Shown here piece by piece: positions 1 to 11,029 of a stretch of 64,000 bases of DNA. A model generated the notes under the pieces. That model saw only the letters and a program-made list of their open reading frames with translations. It was not told the origin of the DNA and did no database searches. Source of the DNA: Sanguinoderma infundibulare (lineage: Eukaryota; Basidiomycota; Agaricomycetes; Polyporales; Polyporaceae); NCBI GenBank assembly GCA_032821775.1, contig JAVLRN010000009.1, forward strand, positions 2,108,001 to 2,172,000, read 5' to 3'. The position numbers were made by a program, and so were the translations under genes. Every line of letters begins with the position of its first letter. The first letter of the stretch is position 1.

Positions 1-264
1 GGGGATCGGATTGGAGGGGGTGATGGGAGGAGGAGGGCGAATGGGGGTGCGCACCTGGGCGATCTGCTGCTGGGTGATCTTTCCCTGCTTGACGAGCTCG
101 CCGAGCTGGTTCATGTTCTGGATGAGCAGCTGGGCGATCTGCTCGTTCGAGAGCGGGTCTCCTGTCTGCGACTTGAACGCATTGCCGAGGGCGGCGATGA
201 TGTTCGTGGCCTGTGCGGCCTGTTGGACCTGTTGTGGTTGCGGGTTGGGTGCGTTGGCGGCCAT
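1..264 (-). CDS. 5' part of a Q-rich protein gene, cut by the window edge
   Basis: The start codon is the ATG at 264 on the minus strand. The first exon probably ends at 55, where CAG meets GTGCGC, giving 70 codons; the last 54 bases before the window edge then read as intron. The visible protein is rich in Gln and Asn, with the stretch NEQIAQLLIQNMNQLGELV followed by KQGKITQQQIAQ. Such amphipathic Q-rich starts are common in fungal transcription and chromatin regulators, but no diagnostic domain is visible, so no function is assigned. It is divergent from the F-box gene at 480, so the 215 bases between them must hold both promoters. Confidence 0.5.
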   Translation of the reverse strand, partial: MAANAPNPQPQQVQQAAQATNIIAALGNAFKSQTGDPLSNEQIAQLLIQNMNQLGELVKQGKITQQQIAQVRTPIRPPPPITPSNPIP

Positions 265-479
265 TGTCGAGCGATGGCGGAGGGAGGGTGAAGGCAGCAG
301 GAGCAATACGCGTTGGTGGCTGCAGACACGGCGGGCTTCAGTCTGGAGGCCGGGCACGTGGGGCGTGCCCAAAGGAGGAAGGCATTGTTGCAGGATGCGC
401 ACGCGGGACACATGTCCGCAAGTTAAAGACTCTCCATGCTCCTCCTCTCCGCCCTCTCCCCTTGCCCATTTCCTCCACC

Positions 480-2226
480 ATGTCCGCCTCTGCTAGACGA
501 TATTCACTGCCCGGGCTCCCAGACGATATACTCCTCCTCATCATCAGTTTTATCGACGTCCCAGACATCCTCTCCCTTCGCAAGGCATGCATTTCAACTG
601 ACCACAACTTCGTCTGGCTCGCTAATGGCCCCCTCTGCCATTTCTTTACAGACGTCTAAACGGCTGTTCACTATGAGCAAGCTCCGCTGGGTCTGGTACG
701 ACGCCATGAAGCGCCATGTTATCCAGAAGGGCCTCCCCATCCCTGCCGCGGTCACGGCCGACCTCAAAGCCCTCACCTCGGAGCACCTCGAGGCACGCGC
801 GGTCCATGCCGCGCACTTTCACGACAACTGGAACGCGGCCCATCCGGTCACTACGAGGGCCGTGGAGTTCTGCGCGGTCAACTACCTGGACGACGAACTG
901 CCGGACGAACACCGGGCCGCGGTCACCCACGTCTCCTTCCTCCCCGGGCGAAACGGCCAGTTCATCATTACGGCCGTGGGACGCGTCCTCACCTGCTGGG
1001 AGGTGCCCCTCGGAGAGTCCGAGGCCTACCGCGTCGCTGAGTGGGTCTCCGCACGGCGGATCGAGCAGGTGATTGTGAACGACGACCCAAAGGCGGAGGT
1101 GGTGGTTGCCTACGTTAGTGCTCACCCGGTGAAGTGAGTCCCTCTTTCACCCCACTTGCCCCTTTCTACGCGTTCGGCGCAGTTGAGCTGTGTCAGTGGC
1201 TGAACCCCGTTTGCAGCCCGGGTATTGTCGAGTGCAGGGCACTCGCGTTCGACAAGTTCCACGGGAGGTTCAATTGCCGAATGGAGCTGCGCGCACAACG
1301 CGAGATCGTCATGGCCCTTCACGTTCTGCACAGCGACTATCTTATCTTTGGCGACCCGATGCACGTCTGCTACCTGAGCGCGCCGACAATTGTCAAACCG
1401 CTTGGCAAGCAGTCATTAGCGGAGCTGCCGGTGAGTGGATACCCGTGGACAATAGTTCGTATGGGCCACTTACGGATTGTCGAAATACGATCAGGATAAC
1501 TCGGTGTTGGCTGTGAAGCCCGTTAATCGATATCTGCTCATCGTCCGACAACGGACATTCGAAGTCACTTTCGCCCCTTCATGGCAAGGCGTCCGGACAC
1601 CCTACGTTTACCTCGCGGCAGCTAGTATGTGCATTGAGGTGGACGTACCCGCATCAAGTTCTGTCATTGTCTTTCGGGACAATTCTCTGGCCTCTCGCCA
1701 GGAGCCCCCTGACTGGCCTACGGATCCCGTCACGGTCCTCTCTCGGTGTTCGGATGATGGGTTTGACACCATCCACCAATACGATCTCCTGCCGAACCCG
1801 AAAGCGAAGAGCGATGACGCGTCAAAACCTCGGGAAGGGATGATGGACCGCCTGCCTTGCGTGTTCCCGTCGCAATACACACGGGTGATTAGCGTTGCGC
1901 CGTCGAGTTGTGACCTTCGAATCGGGCCGAGCGGGAAGGGCTTCTGGACGGAGACGAGAAACATCACCCTGCGACACGCCCGCACCCCCGCGCGATGTCT
2001 TGTTGGGTTCACTGTCAACCCGGGTCCATACGACGCAGCCGAAAAGGGGGACAGCGAGCCGGCGAGCCTTGAGAGGTGCAAAGATGTGCTCTACTCACGG
2101 CGGTGCAACATCCACGAGATACTGTGGAAGAAATACATGATCTCGTCGACGGCGCTGGAGGACACGGTCGGTCGGATGGCGGTGGGGGATGTGATGGGCA
2201 AGGTGGAGGTAATCGATCTTGCGTGA
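480..2226 (+). CDS. F-box protein with basidiomycete-type C-terminal domain
   Basis: Exons 480-584, 652-1133, 1217-1430 and 1495-2226 give 510 residues. The N-terminus carries an F-box (LPGLPDDILLLIISFIDVP, residues ~10-28), continued across the first intron into TSKRLFTMSKLRWVWYDA, a run typical of basidiomycete F-box proteins. The first intron must use a GC donor (AAG/GCATGC) to keep this frame; the other introns are GT-AG. The remainder has beta-rich segments resembling the propeller-like region of this large fungal family. By family knowledge it would recruit substrates to an SCF ubiquitin ligase through Skp1. The substrate cannot be inferred. Confidence 0.85.
585..651 (+). other. GC-AG intron in the F-box gene
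   Basis: The F-box frame runs to AAG at 582-584 and resumes in frame at 652 after TTTACAG. No GT donor near 584 restores the conserved continuation. The donor reads AAG/GCATGC, the usual context of functional GC donors. Confidence 0.7.
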
Positions 2227-2510
2227 AAGGTGGTGGATTGCAACGGACGCCTGCACTGTAGCTGTACTTATTGTATCCATACCTACTTTATACCCGCTGT
2301 ATCGCTAGGTTACCTCTCGCTCGGTGAGCACTTCCTATGCATATGTGCACGTAGACAATAAGGGCCTCCCCAGGTCTCCCCAGCTGCCTTGCGGGTCCGT
2401 GCGCTGAGCAGCGCCTGCTGTGGGAATGTGAGAAGGACACGAGGCGGAGAGGCCGAGGTCGCTGCCTCTCCCGTTCTCTCATCTGTTCCCCACTTCGTCG
2501 GGCATGACCC

Positions 2511-4680
2511 ATGGACAACCTCCTCGCCATAGGCGTCGGTCTCGGACTACGCGCACTCATCGACACCCTCACACATCATAACCATAGGGTTAATGGCTCC
2601 CTCGTCGGTCTCTGGGAGGGCGCCGTCCTTCATCACTTTGTCACCAAATACCCTTCCTCTCTCGATCCTTACGTCGCTTTTGCTTTCAGGCTACTCGCGG
2701 ATCTCCTCTGGACCCACAGCTGGATGCGTCTGGTCATAGTCGTGCTGTGGACGTTCATGGGCATGTTACTTTCCGACGTTGGCGTCGACCTCTACACCGA
2801 TCGCCGTTTCCGAAGGCTCACCCGCGCGGTGCGCCATACCGTCATCTACCCCCTCCTGCGTCAGTTCTCCTCACGCCGGAGTTCATCCTCGTCCTCCGCT
2901 GCTCCATCGCGCGTCCAGTTCTTCCAAGTCCCCGCAACAACCTCCACAACTTCCACTGCGCGCAGTCCGGCTACTCAGGCCCGTAGCGTCACCGATGTGT
3001 CTGCGCCCCCACGCTCCGCCACACCTGGTCCCCGCCGTCCTGCTCTGCGCGTGCCAGGGTCGTTCTCTGACCGCACCTCAGAGACTGACACCGATGCGGC
3101 ACGTCCATCAATTATCTCTCGCGAGAACTCCAGCACATCCCAACGAGATGGTTCCGTTACCTCGAGATCCTCCAGCTCCCGCACTCCCTCTGTTACCTTT
3201 TCCGACCCTCTCGTATCCCAGACGCGACCTCTTACGCGCGGCGGTACCGTTAGGCGGGTCATAAGCAACCCTGGCACTCCCAGCATTGCCTCTGTTCTTT
3301 CCCCTCCTATCTCTCCTCCGGCCCATATCATCCCTCCTCCCACAGTCCGCGGCCCCCGTCCGATCCTCACTACTCACTCTGCCGTCCCTACGCCTCCACC
3401 GGTCCGGATGCCATCCCCTGAGCTCGAGTACGTTGCCATACCTGCGATACCCGACAGCATCGAGCAAATCAACCCTCTCCGACCCGTCCTCTCCGATGAC
3501 GAACGCAGCGTAGGCTCAGATCTCGGTCGCCGCTCCGGACTCACCACCCCCAACATCAACATCAACAGTCCCCCGCTCGTCAACTCGGGCCTCACGACGC
3601 CCGACCAGCCGCACAGCAACCTCCCCCACGCGCCCACCCCCATCCCCCCCGACTCGGCCAGCACCGCGTCGAGCACGGTCACCGGCGGCTCGAACGCGAC
3701 CGCGATCCCGCTCCCCATTCCCATTCGGCCGCACGTGGATGATGCTGAGCAAGTACAGGCGTCGCTCCTTCACCCTGGTCTGCTTCCTGACATCCCTACC
3801 CCCCAGCCGAGCCCGGGCGTAGTCCCGCCCGCGGAGTACCTCCCGAGCCCGAGCCCCGAGGGCGAGAAGGCCCCGCTCCCGATCCGCATGCCCGAGCCCC
3901 AGGTGAGCGGGAGCAGGATGAGCGGGCCTCCCCCGCCGTACGAGCAGACACCAGGGCAGGAGGAGCTGGAGCTGGAGGAGCAGGACGAGTCGGGGAACAA
4001 CACGCCGGCGATGAGCGTGGTCTCGAACGTGGGCGACCGGGGGCGGCTGCTGGCGCGCGCGGAGTCGTTGCGGAGCGTGGCGGACGAGGCGGACAAGCGG
4101 CGGGCGCAGCTCAAGAGGGAGTACGAGGACGCGAGGAGGAACAGGGACCATTGGGCTGCGTTTAGGCTGAAGCACGAGATGGAGAGGGCGGAGAAGGAGA
4201 CGAGGGAGCTGCATGGGAAGGCGGCGAGGAGGTTCTATCGGGGTACGTGCACGGTCCTTTTGTTCGAGGGAGTGCGGGGGACTGATGGATGGGATTGCGC
4301 GCGCGCACAGCTCATAACTTGAAGCCGGAGCCGCAGACGATCGACGTGCATCGGCTGAAGGTCGCGGAGGCGCTGGAGAAGGTCGAGGAGGCGTTGTACG
4401 ACGCTATCGTGACCAACACGCCCGAGTTGCGCATCATCACCGGTCGGGGGAACCACTCGGCCAACGGGATACCCAGGCTGAAGCTTGCCATCATCGGGGC
4501 TATGTCTGAGTGCGTTCGTTTCAGGTTCCCCGTATTCGATCCCTGCCGACTGATCGTGGTTGTTGTCCTGTTAGCTACCACATCGACGTATACACCGACC
4601 CGAACAACTCCGGGGTGCTCATCGTCAACCCCCCGTCGAATCCCAAGTTGAATGCGGCTGGCCCTTCAACGTCCTCATGA
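2511..4680 (+). CDS. DUF1771-Smr domain protein with membrane-like N-terminus
   Basis: Exons 2511-4242, 4311-4509 and 4575-4680 give 678 residues. Residues ~72-90 form one strongly hydrophobic segment (RLVIVVLWTFMGMLL) that may span a membrane. A Ser/Pro/Thr-rich, presumably disordered region of about 400 residues follows. The C-terminus has a DUF1771 helix (LKREYEDARRNRDHWAAFRL) and then an Smr domain: TIDVHRLKVAEAL (the DxH motif), RIITGRGNHS (the TGxG motif) and IDVYTDPNNSGVLIV. Smr domains are RNA or DNA endonuclease-type folds; in fungi DUF1771-Smr proteins such as yeast Cue2 act in no-go mRNA decay. The membrane-like segment and long linker are not part of that core family. Confidence 0.88.
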
Positions 4681-5002
4681 CCGTCGCTCTCGTTTTGTGT
4701 TTGCAGTGTCTCTCTTGTCCTTCTAAGTTCTTGCTTGCTCTGGTTGGTTCGGATCGTCCCGCCCACCTTGCTCGTGTATCGGCATCCGAACTGTGTAGTA
4801 GTTCCCCAGTCTATAAACACACTTGTATGATTTTGCTATGCGCTTAATGTTACTTAGACGTCTCTCATGAGTTGCTTCTCTTGCCGCGAGATACATGAGC
4901 ACAACGAGAGACGTTTCGATGCTGAAAGCGGTATCTATTTTGCGTATTACAAGACTCCAATCACTCTGCACTATTACACGAGCGTACAACAGACATGTCT
5001 TC

Positions 5003-8000
5003 CTACCGTGCAGACGCGAACCCTCCCGTCGACACCGACTCGGGCAGGCCCGCCCCACAATCATCCACAGAGTCCTTGTCGGCCGTGACCTCTATGACGA
5101 GCTCGCCGCCGACGCGGAAGACGTCGTAAAAGTCGAGGTGGCAGCGGTTCGGGGAGAGGACGCCGTTGAAGGCGACGCTCTTGACGTAGGCCGCCGCGCC
5201 GTCGGGGATCGTCTTCTGGACGGAGCGCGCGTCGTAGCCGCGCACGGTGACGGTCGTGCTGACGTCGAGGTACGAGTTGTGGATGGTGTATTGGGGGACG
5301 AAGGGGGAGAGGATGAGGAACTGCGAGGTGGAGGGGACGGGGTAGAGGCCGAGGAGGTGGAAGACGAGGAGGGTCGCCATCGCTGCTTGGTCGTCGTTGC
5401 CGGGCAGGCCGGCGGGGGCTGGTGTCGGAGGGTTGGGTTAGTGATTTGTAAAGAAGGGAGGAGGAGAGGGAGAGGGAGGAGAGGCGAGGCGGGGCGAAGG
5501 GGCAAAGACGCACTGATGTCAAAGTTGGTGAAGACGACCTCGCGGACGCGGTCGACGGACTTTGTGGGGCGGTTCGCGTAGTGGTAGCCGATCGGGGTCT
5601 GGAAGGAGGGCTCGTTGCCGGCGAGGTAGTAGCCCGCGTCGAAGAAGTGGTCAAGGCGCTCCACGAACGTATCCTGCAGGTAATCGCGCACATTCAGCCA
5701 ACATTTTACCAGCACTGGGCGAAATCGAAATTCACGCCGACGGCTGGAAGGACGTACGTTGCCTCCCATGAGCGTGATGAGATGCGCGGTGTCGTGCGGC
5801 GCGAACCAGGAGTACTCCCAGGACGAGGACTCGTAGAACCCGACGGTGTTGTCGCCCTGGAGCGAGCACGAGCGCGTGTCGTTCTTGTCGTTGGGCGAGC
5901 AGTCGATGGGGTCGGTGAACACGAACGTGCCGTTCGGAAGACGCTTCTGCGCGAAGCCCTTGAATCCGTCGCTCTTCACGCTCGGGTCCCAGACATTGCG
6001 GTAGAACTGCATCGCCGTCAGCAAAACGCACAGCAAAACGATACCGCACGAAACGACAGCACCAGCGAGCGGTTAGTGTACTTCGCGACGTCATCGGTCT
6101 TGTTGAGCAGGAGCGCGACCTGGCGGACCGCAAAGTCCTCAAACGCGTACTGTGGAGCGCGTGAGCATTCGGTCTCTCAAATACAACAAAGAGAAATCGC
6201 CACCTCAAGCGTACGACTGCCTTCACGAGTCTGGCGACCGACGCTCTGGGTGTCCAAAACTCCAAACGGGACGTAGCCATACTGCTTGTACACGTTGACC
6301 TCACGGCCAAGCGTGTTCCACTCGGGCGGGTTGATCTCCGCATCGGCCAGCATCGCCGTGTACAACTCGTCCAGGTCAATCCCGAGCTCGGCCGCCTCGT
6401 TGTGGTAGAGCATCGCGAACTGGCCCACGATCGGGTCCCCGCTGGACCCGCCCTGGGTCCACCCGGGCACGTTGTTCGCGCGGCACTCGGGCATCCAGCC
6501 GAGCTTGCGCCAGCCGTCGATGTAGTTGTCCACGATCTGCGCGAACTCGGCGGGCGAGTGGAGGGACATGAGCGGGTAGTACGTCCGGAACGTGTCCCAG
6601 CTGCAGTAGAGCGAGTCAAAGTACGGGTGCGCCGTGCCCGCGAACGCCCCCTGCGTCTCGCCCGTCGCGTTGTTCGGCGTGAGCGAGGCGCGGTAGAGGG
6701 ACGAGTAGAGCAGCTCGGTGACGTTCGCGGGCGTGTGCGCGAGGTCGATCTGGATCTTGCTCAGCTTCGCGTTCCAGAGGGCTTGGGACTGCGCGACGAT
6801 GGCTTCGAAGGAGGAGGTGCCGACCTCGCTCTCGGCGTTGGCGCAGGCCTGCTCGGTCGAGACGAAGGAGACGCCGACGCGGATGTTGATCTCGGTTGGA
6901 TCGCCTTCATAGGAGAAGAGGGCGCCAGACTCGTATACACCGCCGATGAGATTGCGAGTGAGGTTGAGGGAGGTGATGCCGAGACCCTTCGCGCTGAACA
7001 GCTCACTGGTCGTCGCAACAGCATAAACATTAGAAGTTCGTAGCAGGAGTTGGGGGGATACACCTACGACGACATGCCGGTCCAGACACCGTACTCGCTC
7101 AGCTTTTGTTTGCCGCCGTCGAGGAGGTCGTAGCAGGCGAATGCTTGGTAGCTATAAACGCCAGGACCGAAGCTGGAACCCCAACGTCCGCCAATAGTGA
7201 TCCGACCCAGATCTGGGTCGATATTTAGCGAACCGCCCATGTACGATGCCGGGAGATCATTTGCGAGGTCGAGTGCAAAGTAGGGTTTGCCCGAACCCTT
7301 TGGGAAGGTAAACCGCTCAAGACCTGCGCGGAGGGTTGAAGTCGCTTCCATCTTGATGTCGTTGTCAAGGGTCTGGGAGAAATAACCCGGGTATCCATCC
7401 TATGGTGTGTCGGAGTCATGGTGAATCAGGCTCATGAGTGGTTAAAAGGTTATCTACGGACGACGTACGTCCGTGTTGTTCTTCCGGAAGCGCTCACGGT
7501 CGGCGAGAAGGACCTTGCAGCTGTCGAACCCGTGGGGGCACAGCATGGGCATGATTTCGAAGTTGCCATAAGTCCCTTCCGAGGGATTAGTATGCTAGAT
7601 CCGGTCAATACCCAAGATATGCGCGCTTTACCGAGCGACGATCCAGTTCCGCTGTCATGGAGTGGGCTGAGACCACGGATCTTCTGAGTCGGATCGACGA
7701 TGTATCCTAGACGTGAGCACGTTTCGACAGACTGTTCGAAAGAACCAGAACGAGGCAATACACGGACCAGCAGGGGCGTAGCCCGTTAAGTCCGTAGAGA
7801 ACTTCACCTGATTCGGACGATTAGAGATTGAGTTGATTCGGCATGTAACGCTAGAATGTGCATGACGCACCATGCCAAAGGGCACAGACGCCCCAGGGCT
7901 GCACGGGATGGCGACAAGGCATGGAGAGGCATTCAGCTGAGCATGTGTCTGTCTGTGTGCGCGAGAAGCCCGAGGCGTACCAGACATCGCCATCGTTATC

Positions 8001-8177
8001 AGTGCCGATGAAGACGTTGACAAATTGGGTATAGTCGACGTCGGTTGAGTTCGACGCCGCGGCCTTCTTGATTGCAGCTGAGATGCGCTTCTGCACCTCG
8101 GGGGACGGCTGCGTGCGGACCACTCCAGCGAGGGAGATCGCGGCGAGCACCCAGAGCGCCAGCGTCTTCGTGGCCAT
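5003..8177 (-). CDS. secreted GH92 alpha-mannosidase
   Basis: Eleven exons, in transcript order: 7981-8177, 7871-7898, 7768-7807, 7632-7706, 7469-7575, 7068-7399, 6204-7005, 6063-6149, 5758-6006, 5514-5673 and 5003-5418, giving 830 residues, the usual family length. A signal peptide (ALWVLAAISLAGVV) is followed by the GH92 landmarks VNVFIGTDNDGDV, PGASVPFGMVKFSTD, RGLSPLHDSGTGSSLG, YYPLMSLHSPAEFAQ, MPECRANNVPGWTQGGSSGD, PIGYHYANRP and AGLPGNDDQAAMA. GH92 enzymes are Ca-dependent inverting exo-mannosidases acting mainly on alpha-1,2-mannose of N-glycans. The small exons (28 and 40 nt) are needed to rebuild the PGASVPFGM region. It probably trims mannoprotein or plant glycans outside the cell or in the secretory pathway. 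Confidence 0.93.
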
Positions 8178-8689
8178 ACCGTTGCGGTGGCGATGTGAGA
8201 ACCAGGCGAGGCTCACACGAACCGACGCTCTTCCGCTATCCTTATGTATCCTCGCATAGGCGAAGTCATCGGGCGACGAAGCTGTCGACGTCGGATACGC
8301 GGTGGCACGAAGACCGCGGTAGCACATGCATCCATGCTAGAAATTCGGCCGCATGCACTCGTGATCATTCCTCCCCCGTTGTTGACGCCCGTTTGGGTTC
8401 CCCCTCGCGCATCCGGGCTGCCCGACCAGGCTGAAGGACCCGCCGGCGGTGGGCATCGGACAATGGTCGCGCTTCGATTCTGTCATGCGTAACGGCTTCA
8501 GCGGGCCATCAGAACGCTCCGGTGCCTCTAAGGAAAATGACAACGGCTCGCTATCGCTCGTAATGACACCGATTCGAAGGCCGCGTGATGCTGGGCGCAG
8601 AACCATACCGTAACATTAACGTCGGGCCATACGAAAGAAGGCCGCTATAAACCCACGCACCTGCTCATGCAGCCCCGTCCCTGCCGTTA
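8178..8689. other. intergenic region upstream of the GH92 gene
   Basis: This stretch separates the GH92 start from the stop of the peptidyl-tRNA hydrolase gene; both genes lie on the minus strand. It should carry the GH92 promoter and the terminator of the hydrolase gene. The six-frame readings are short and do not look protein-like, and no repeat or RNA gene was recognised. Confidence 0.5.
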
Positions 8690-9374
8690 TCACCTTGCTG
8701 CGGCTGCTTTCCTCACGATCCTTGTCAGCTCCGTCCATACCCCGTCCGGCCCTGGGCTTACGGCACTCCAGAATTCCCGCTCCTGGGCAGAGAGCGGGCC
8801 GAGGACATAGTCTGTGACGTCAACCCCGCCTGCACCACGTCCAATGCCTAATCGAAGACGGTGGAAGTCGGGATTGTTACCCAGCGCGGTGATAATGCTG
8901 CGTACACCGTTATGGCCGTTGGCAGAGCCGCCGAACTTGGGCGAAAGTATGCATGGCTTGTGATCTAGGGAATCGTGGATGACGATGAGGTTGGCCGGGT
9001 TGACTGAGGTCTTGCGCAACATCTCAACAACTGGTCGGCCAGAGATGTTCATCAGAGCCTCTGTGGGTATGATGTCAAATTTATTGGTAGTGCACGACAG
9101 GACAGTACCCTTGATTACGCACTTGGCTTGAAGAGTGTCAGCGCGACCGTATCTTGTCCGAGATCCACTTCGGTGCTTGCTGACCAGCCAGAGCGTTCTG
9201 ATGACATCTTCGTACCAAGTCTTTTGGCTAGGACGTCGATCACCAGATGGCCGAGACTGCACGTGTGATCTTCAGTTTCAGAGAGCTGAAGGCGAGTGTC
9301 TATCCATACCTATGTCTCGTCCCTGGGAAAGTAATATTGCCAAGGCCGACCACGAGGAAGTGGGGATTTGCCAT
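8690..9374 (-). CDS. peptidyl-tRNA hydrolase, bacterial/mitochondrial Pth type
   Basis: Exons 9310-9374, 9123-9256 and 8690-9060 give 189 residues, close to bacterial Pth. The start ATG gives MANPHFLVVGLGN directly, the strand that opens the Pth fold. The catalytic histidine is in FPGTRHS, split by the first intron. Substrate-binding Asn lies in LMNISGRPV, the catalytic Asp in VIHDSLDH, and the family signature GGSANGHNGVRSII is followed by RLRLGIGRG. Pth cleaves the ester bond of peptidyl-tRNA released from stalled ribosomes, in fungi usually in mitochondria. HDSLD replaces the common HDDLD, and the catalytic Asp is kept. No clear targeting peptide is visible. Confidence 0.9.
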
Positions 9375-11029
9375 CCTAGAGCAGACGCGTTATGGCCCTA
9401 TTCTCGCGTTGTACGCTCAGCAAACTTCTACTGACATTTATGGATGAAACGCTTACCGAAGGGTGTGTATTATTTGATCCCCTATAGTAAAAGAATGACC
9501 GAAGTGCCTATGCACTGCTCCCGTAAAACTGTCTGGACGAAGGACATCTGTTACTGTGGAATCATATAACAGCAAGCGACGAGGACCGGTGAACAGAAAA
9601 CGGCCCAGGTGTCTGTTTGGGATCCTCTTTCAACAAAAATGACACCAATCAAAAAGTGGGAAATCGAATGCAGATGACAAGGTACGAGAGGATCGTACTG
9701 GCAGCAGCGTCAGCGGAGCTCTCTTATATTCCGGCAGTGCGTAACGCGCGACTTGGGGAGACTTGGTCTAGCGATTATAATCCTTCGCACACTGTGAAGA
9801 AAACCTCTCGCGACTGAAGTTTGTTCCCTAGCAGGGTCGTGTTGCTCTAACACATACTCAAGATAGTCGTCGTTGATGTGTTAGAGCAACGCGTGCGACG
9901 AAATGGCCGCCGCCAGGAGTATGTGGAGGCCCGTCTGCAGTGGTAGAAGGCTCGTAGTGAGGGGTGAGGGGGGTTCGACCTCAGGGAATGTTAGCGGCCT
10001 CCCTGCCCGCGACTTTTCAAGTAATCTTGCGCCTTTTCAATACAATGACCCACAGGAAGCAGTACTGAAAATCCGTACCATTCTCTCTCTCGCGAGCTAC
10101 CTGGTCGGCTTGGCCCGCCGAGGAGGACCTGGGAGGACACGCAATATGCCAATCGCATTACAGTTACATATGAACTATGATGCCTGGTCAATGGCGAGCT
10201 CTCTCGCTGTTATATCCCAAATGTCACGAACATTTAACATGCCATTAGAAGGTTGCTACACAGACTATGAATCGCCGATGAACCATCTGTCTTTGGTAAA
10301 CTGCTGATCTATCGGCGTTTCATAAAATGTGTGACAGTGCATTTATAGCGGGCATGCGAGTGTCACGACGCACCTGATTACACGACGAGATACCCCTGGT
10401 CTTGGGGAAACCTGAGGCTCTGGGGGAGTAGGGCCCCAGGTAAAGGTGATGTTAGTCTAAGTGTTTGCATACAGGTGTGACCTTCGCCTCCAATTTCCTG
10501 TATTTTCGATCGAAATCAACTTTTCCCAGAGAGGGACCCCATACCATCGCCTGGACTGGCAGTTACAATGTGAATTCGTCGCTGCCATCTCCATTCGCAA
10601 GACACGTCAGCGTTTTGCCAACCGAGATAGCATCATATCCAGTACGTCGCAACATGCGTAGCCTTAAAATGCGTACTATTGCGGGAGATGGGGAATGAAG
10701 AAAGCAGGAGGCGCATACCTTGATGGTGGTTGGAGGCAAACAGGGCTGGCAGCACTCAGCCACTCAATCGTCCGCTTCACCTTGTGGGCGGTCTTTGGGT
10801 TCGAATCCCGCGAAAGCCGTTTCTTTTTTCATTGCCCAAGTCTGCCGGCCGATCCGGGGGCGGAGTAGTGCCGGTGCTGGCAAAAGCGGCAGCTGCCAAC
10901 CCTAGCACTGGTTGCATTGCACGTTTCTCGTTTCCGTCAACGTCGCGTACTTATAGCCCTTCATCTCTCCATGTTTTGACCCTGCTCTCTCCCACCACGT
11001 CCTTTTCAGCAACGGCGGCGGCGGCGACA
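9375..11029. other. long gene-poor interval with hairpin and tRNA-like traces
   Basis: About 1.65 kb without a convincing gene. It holds a perfect 15-bp inverted repeat at 9841-9890 and, at 10798-10808, a perfect Pol III B-box (GGTTCGAATCC) followed by a T-run at 10823-10828. Possible reading frames (for example 9903-10307 on plus) lack conserved texture. The last few hundred bases should be the promoter of the PAQR gene. Confidence 0.4.
9841..9890. repeat. 15-bp perfect inverted repeat, 20-nt loop
   Basis: GTTGCTCTAACACAT at 9841-9855 is the exact reverse complement of ATGTGTTAGAGCAAC at 9876-9890, with 20 bases between. It could be a hairpin, a pair of binding sites or the trace of a small element. 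No flanking target-site duplication is evident. Confidence 0.75.

Noticed and set aside
6402..7043. 213-codon plus-strand frame within the GH92 gene
   Set aside because: Antisense shadow of the large GH92 exon.
9757..9830. tRNA-Pro/Val-like A-box sequence TGGTCTAGCGATTATAAT
   Set aside because: No acceptor stem, no T arm and the anticodon loop lacks U33.
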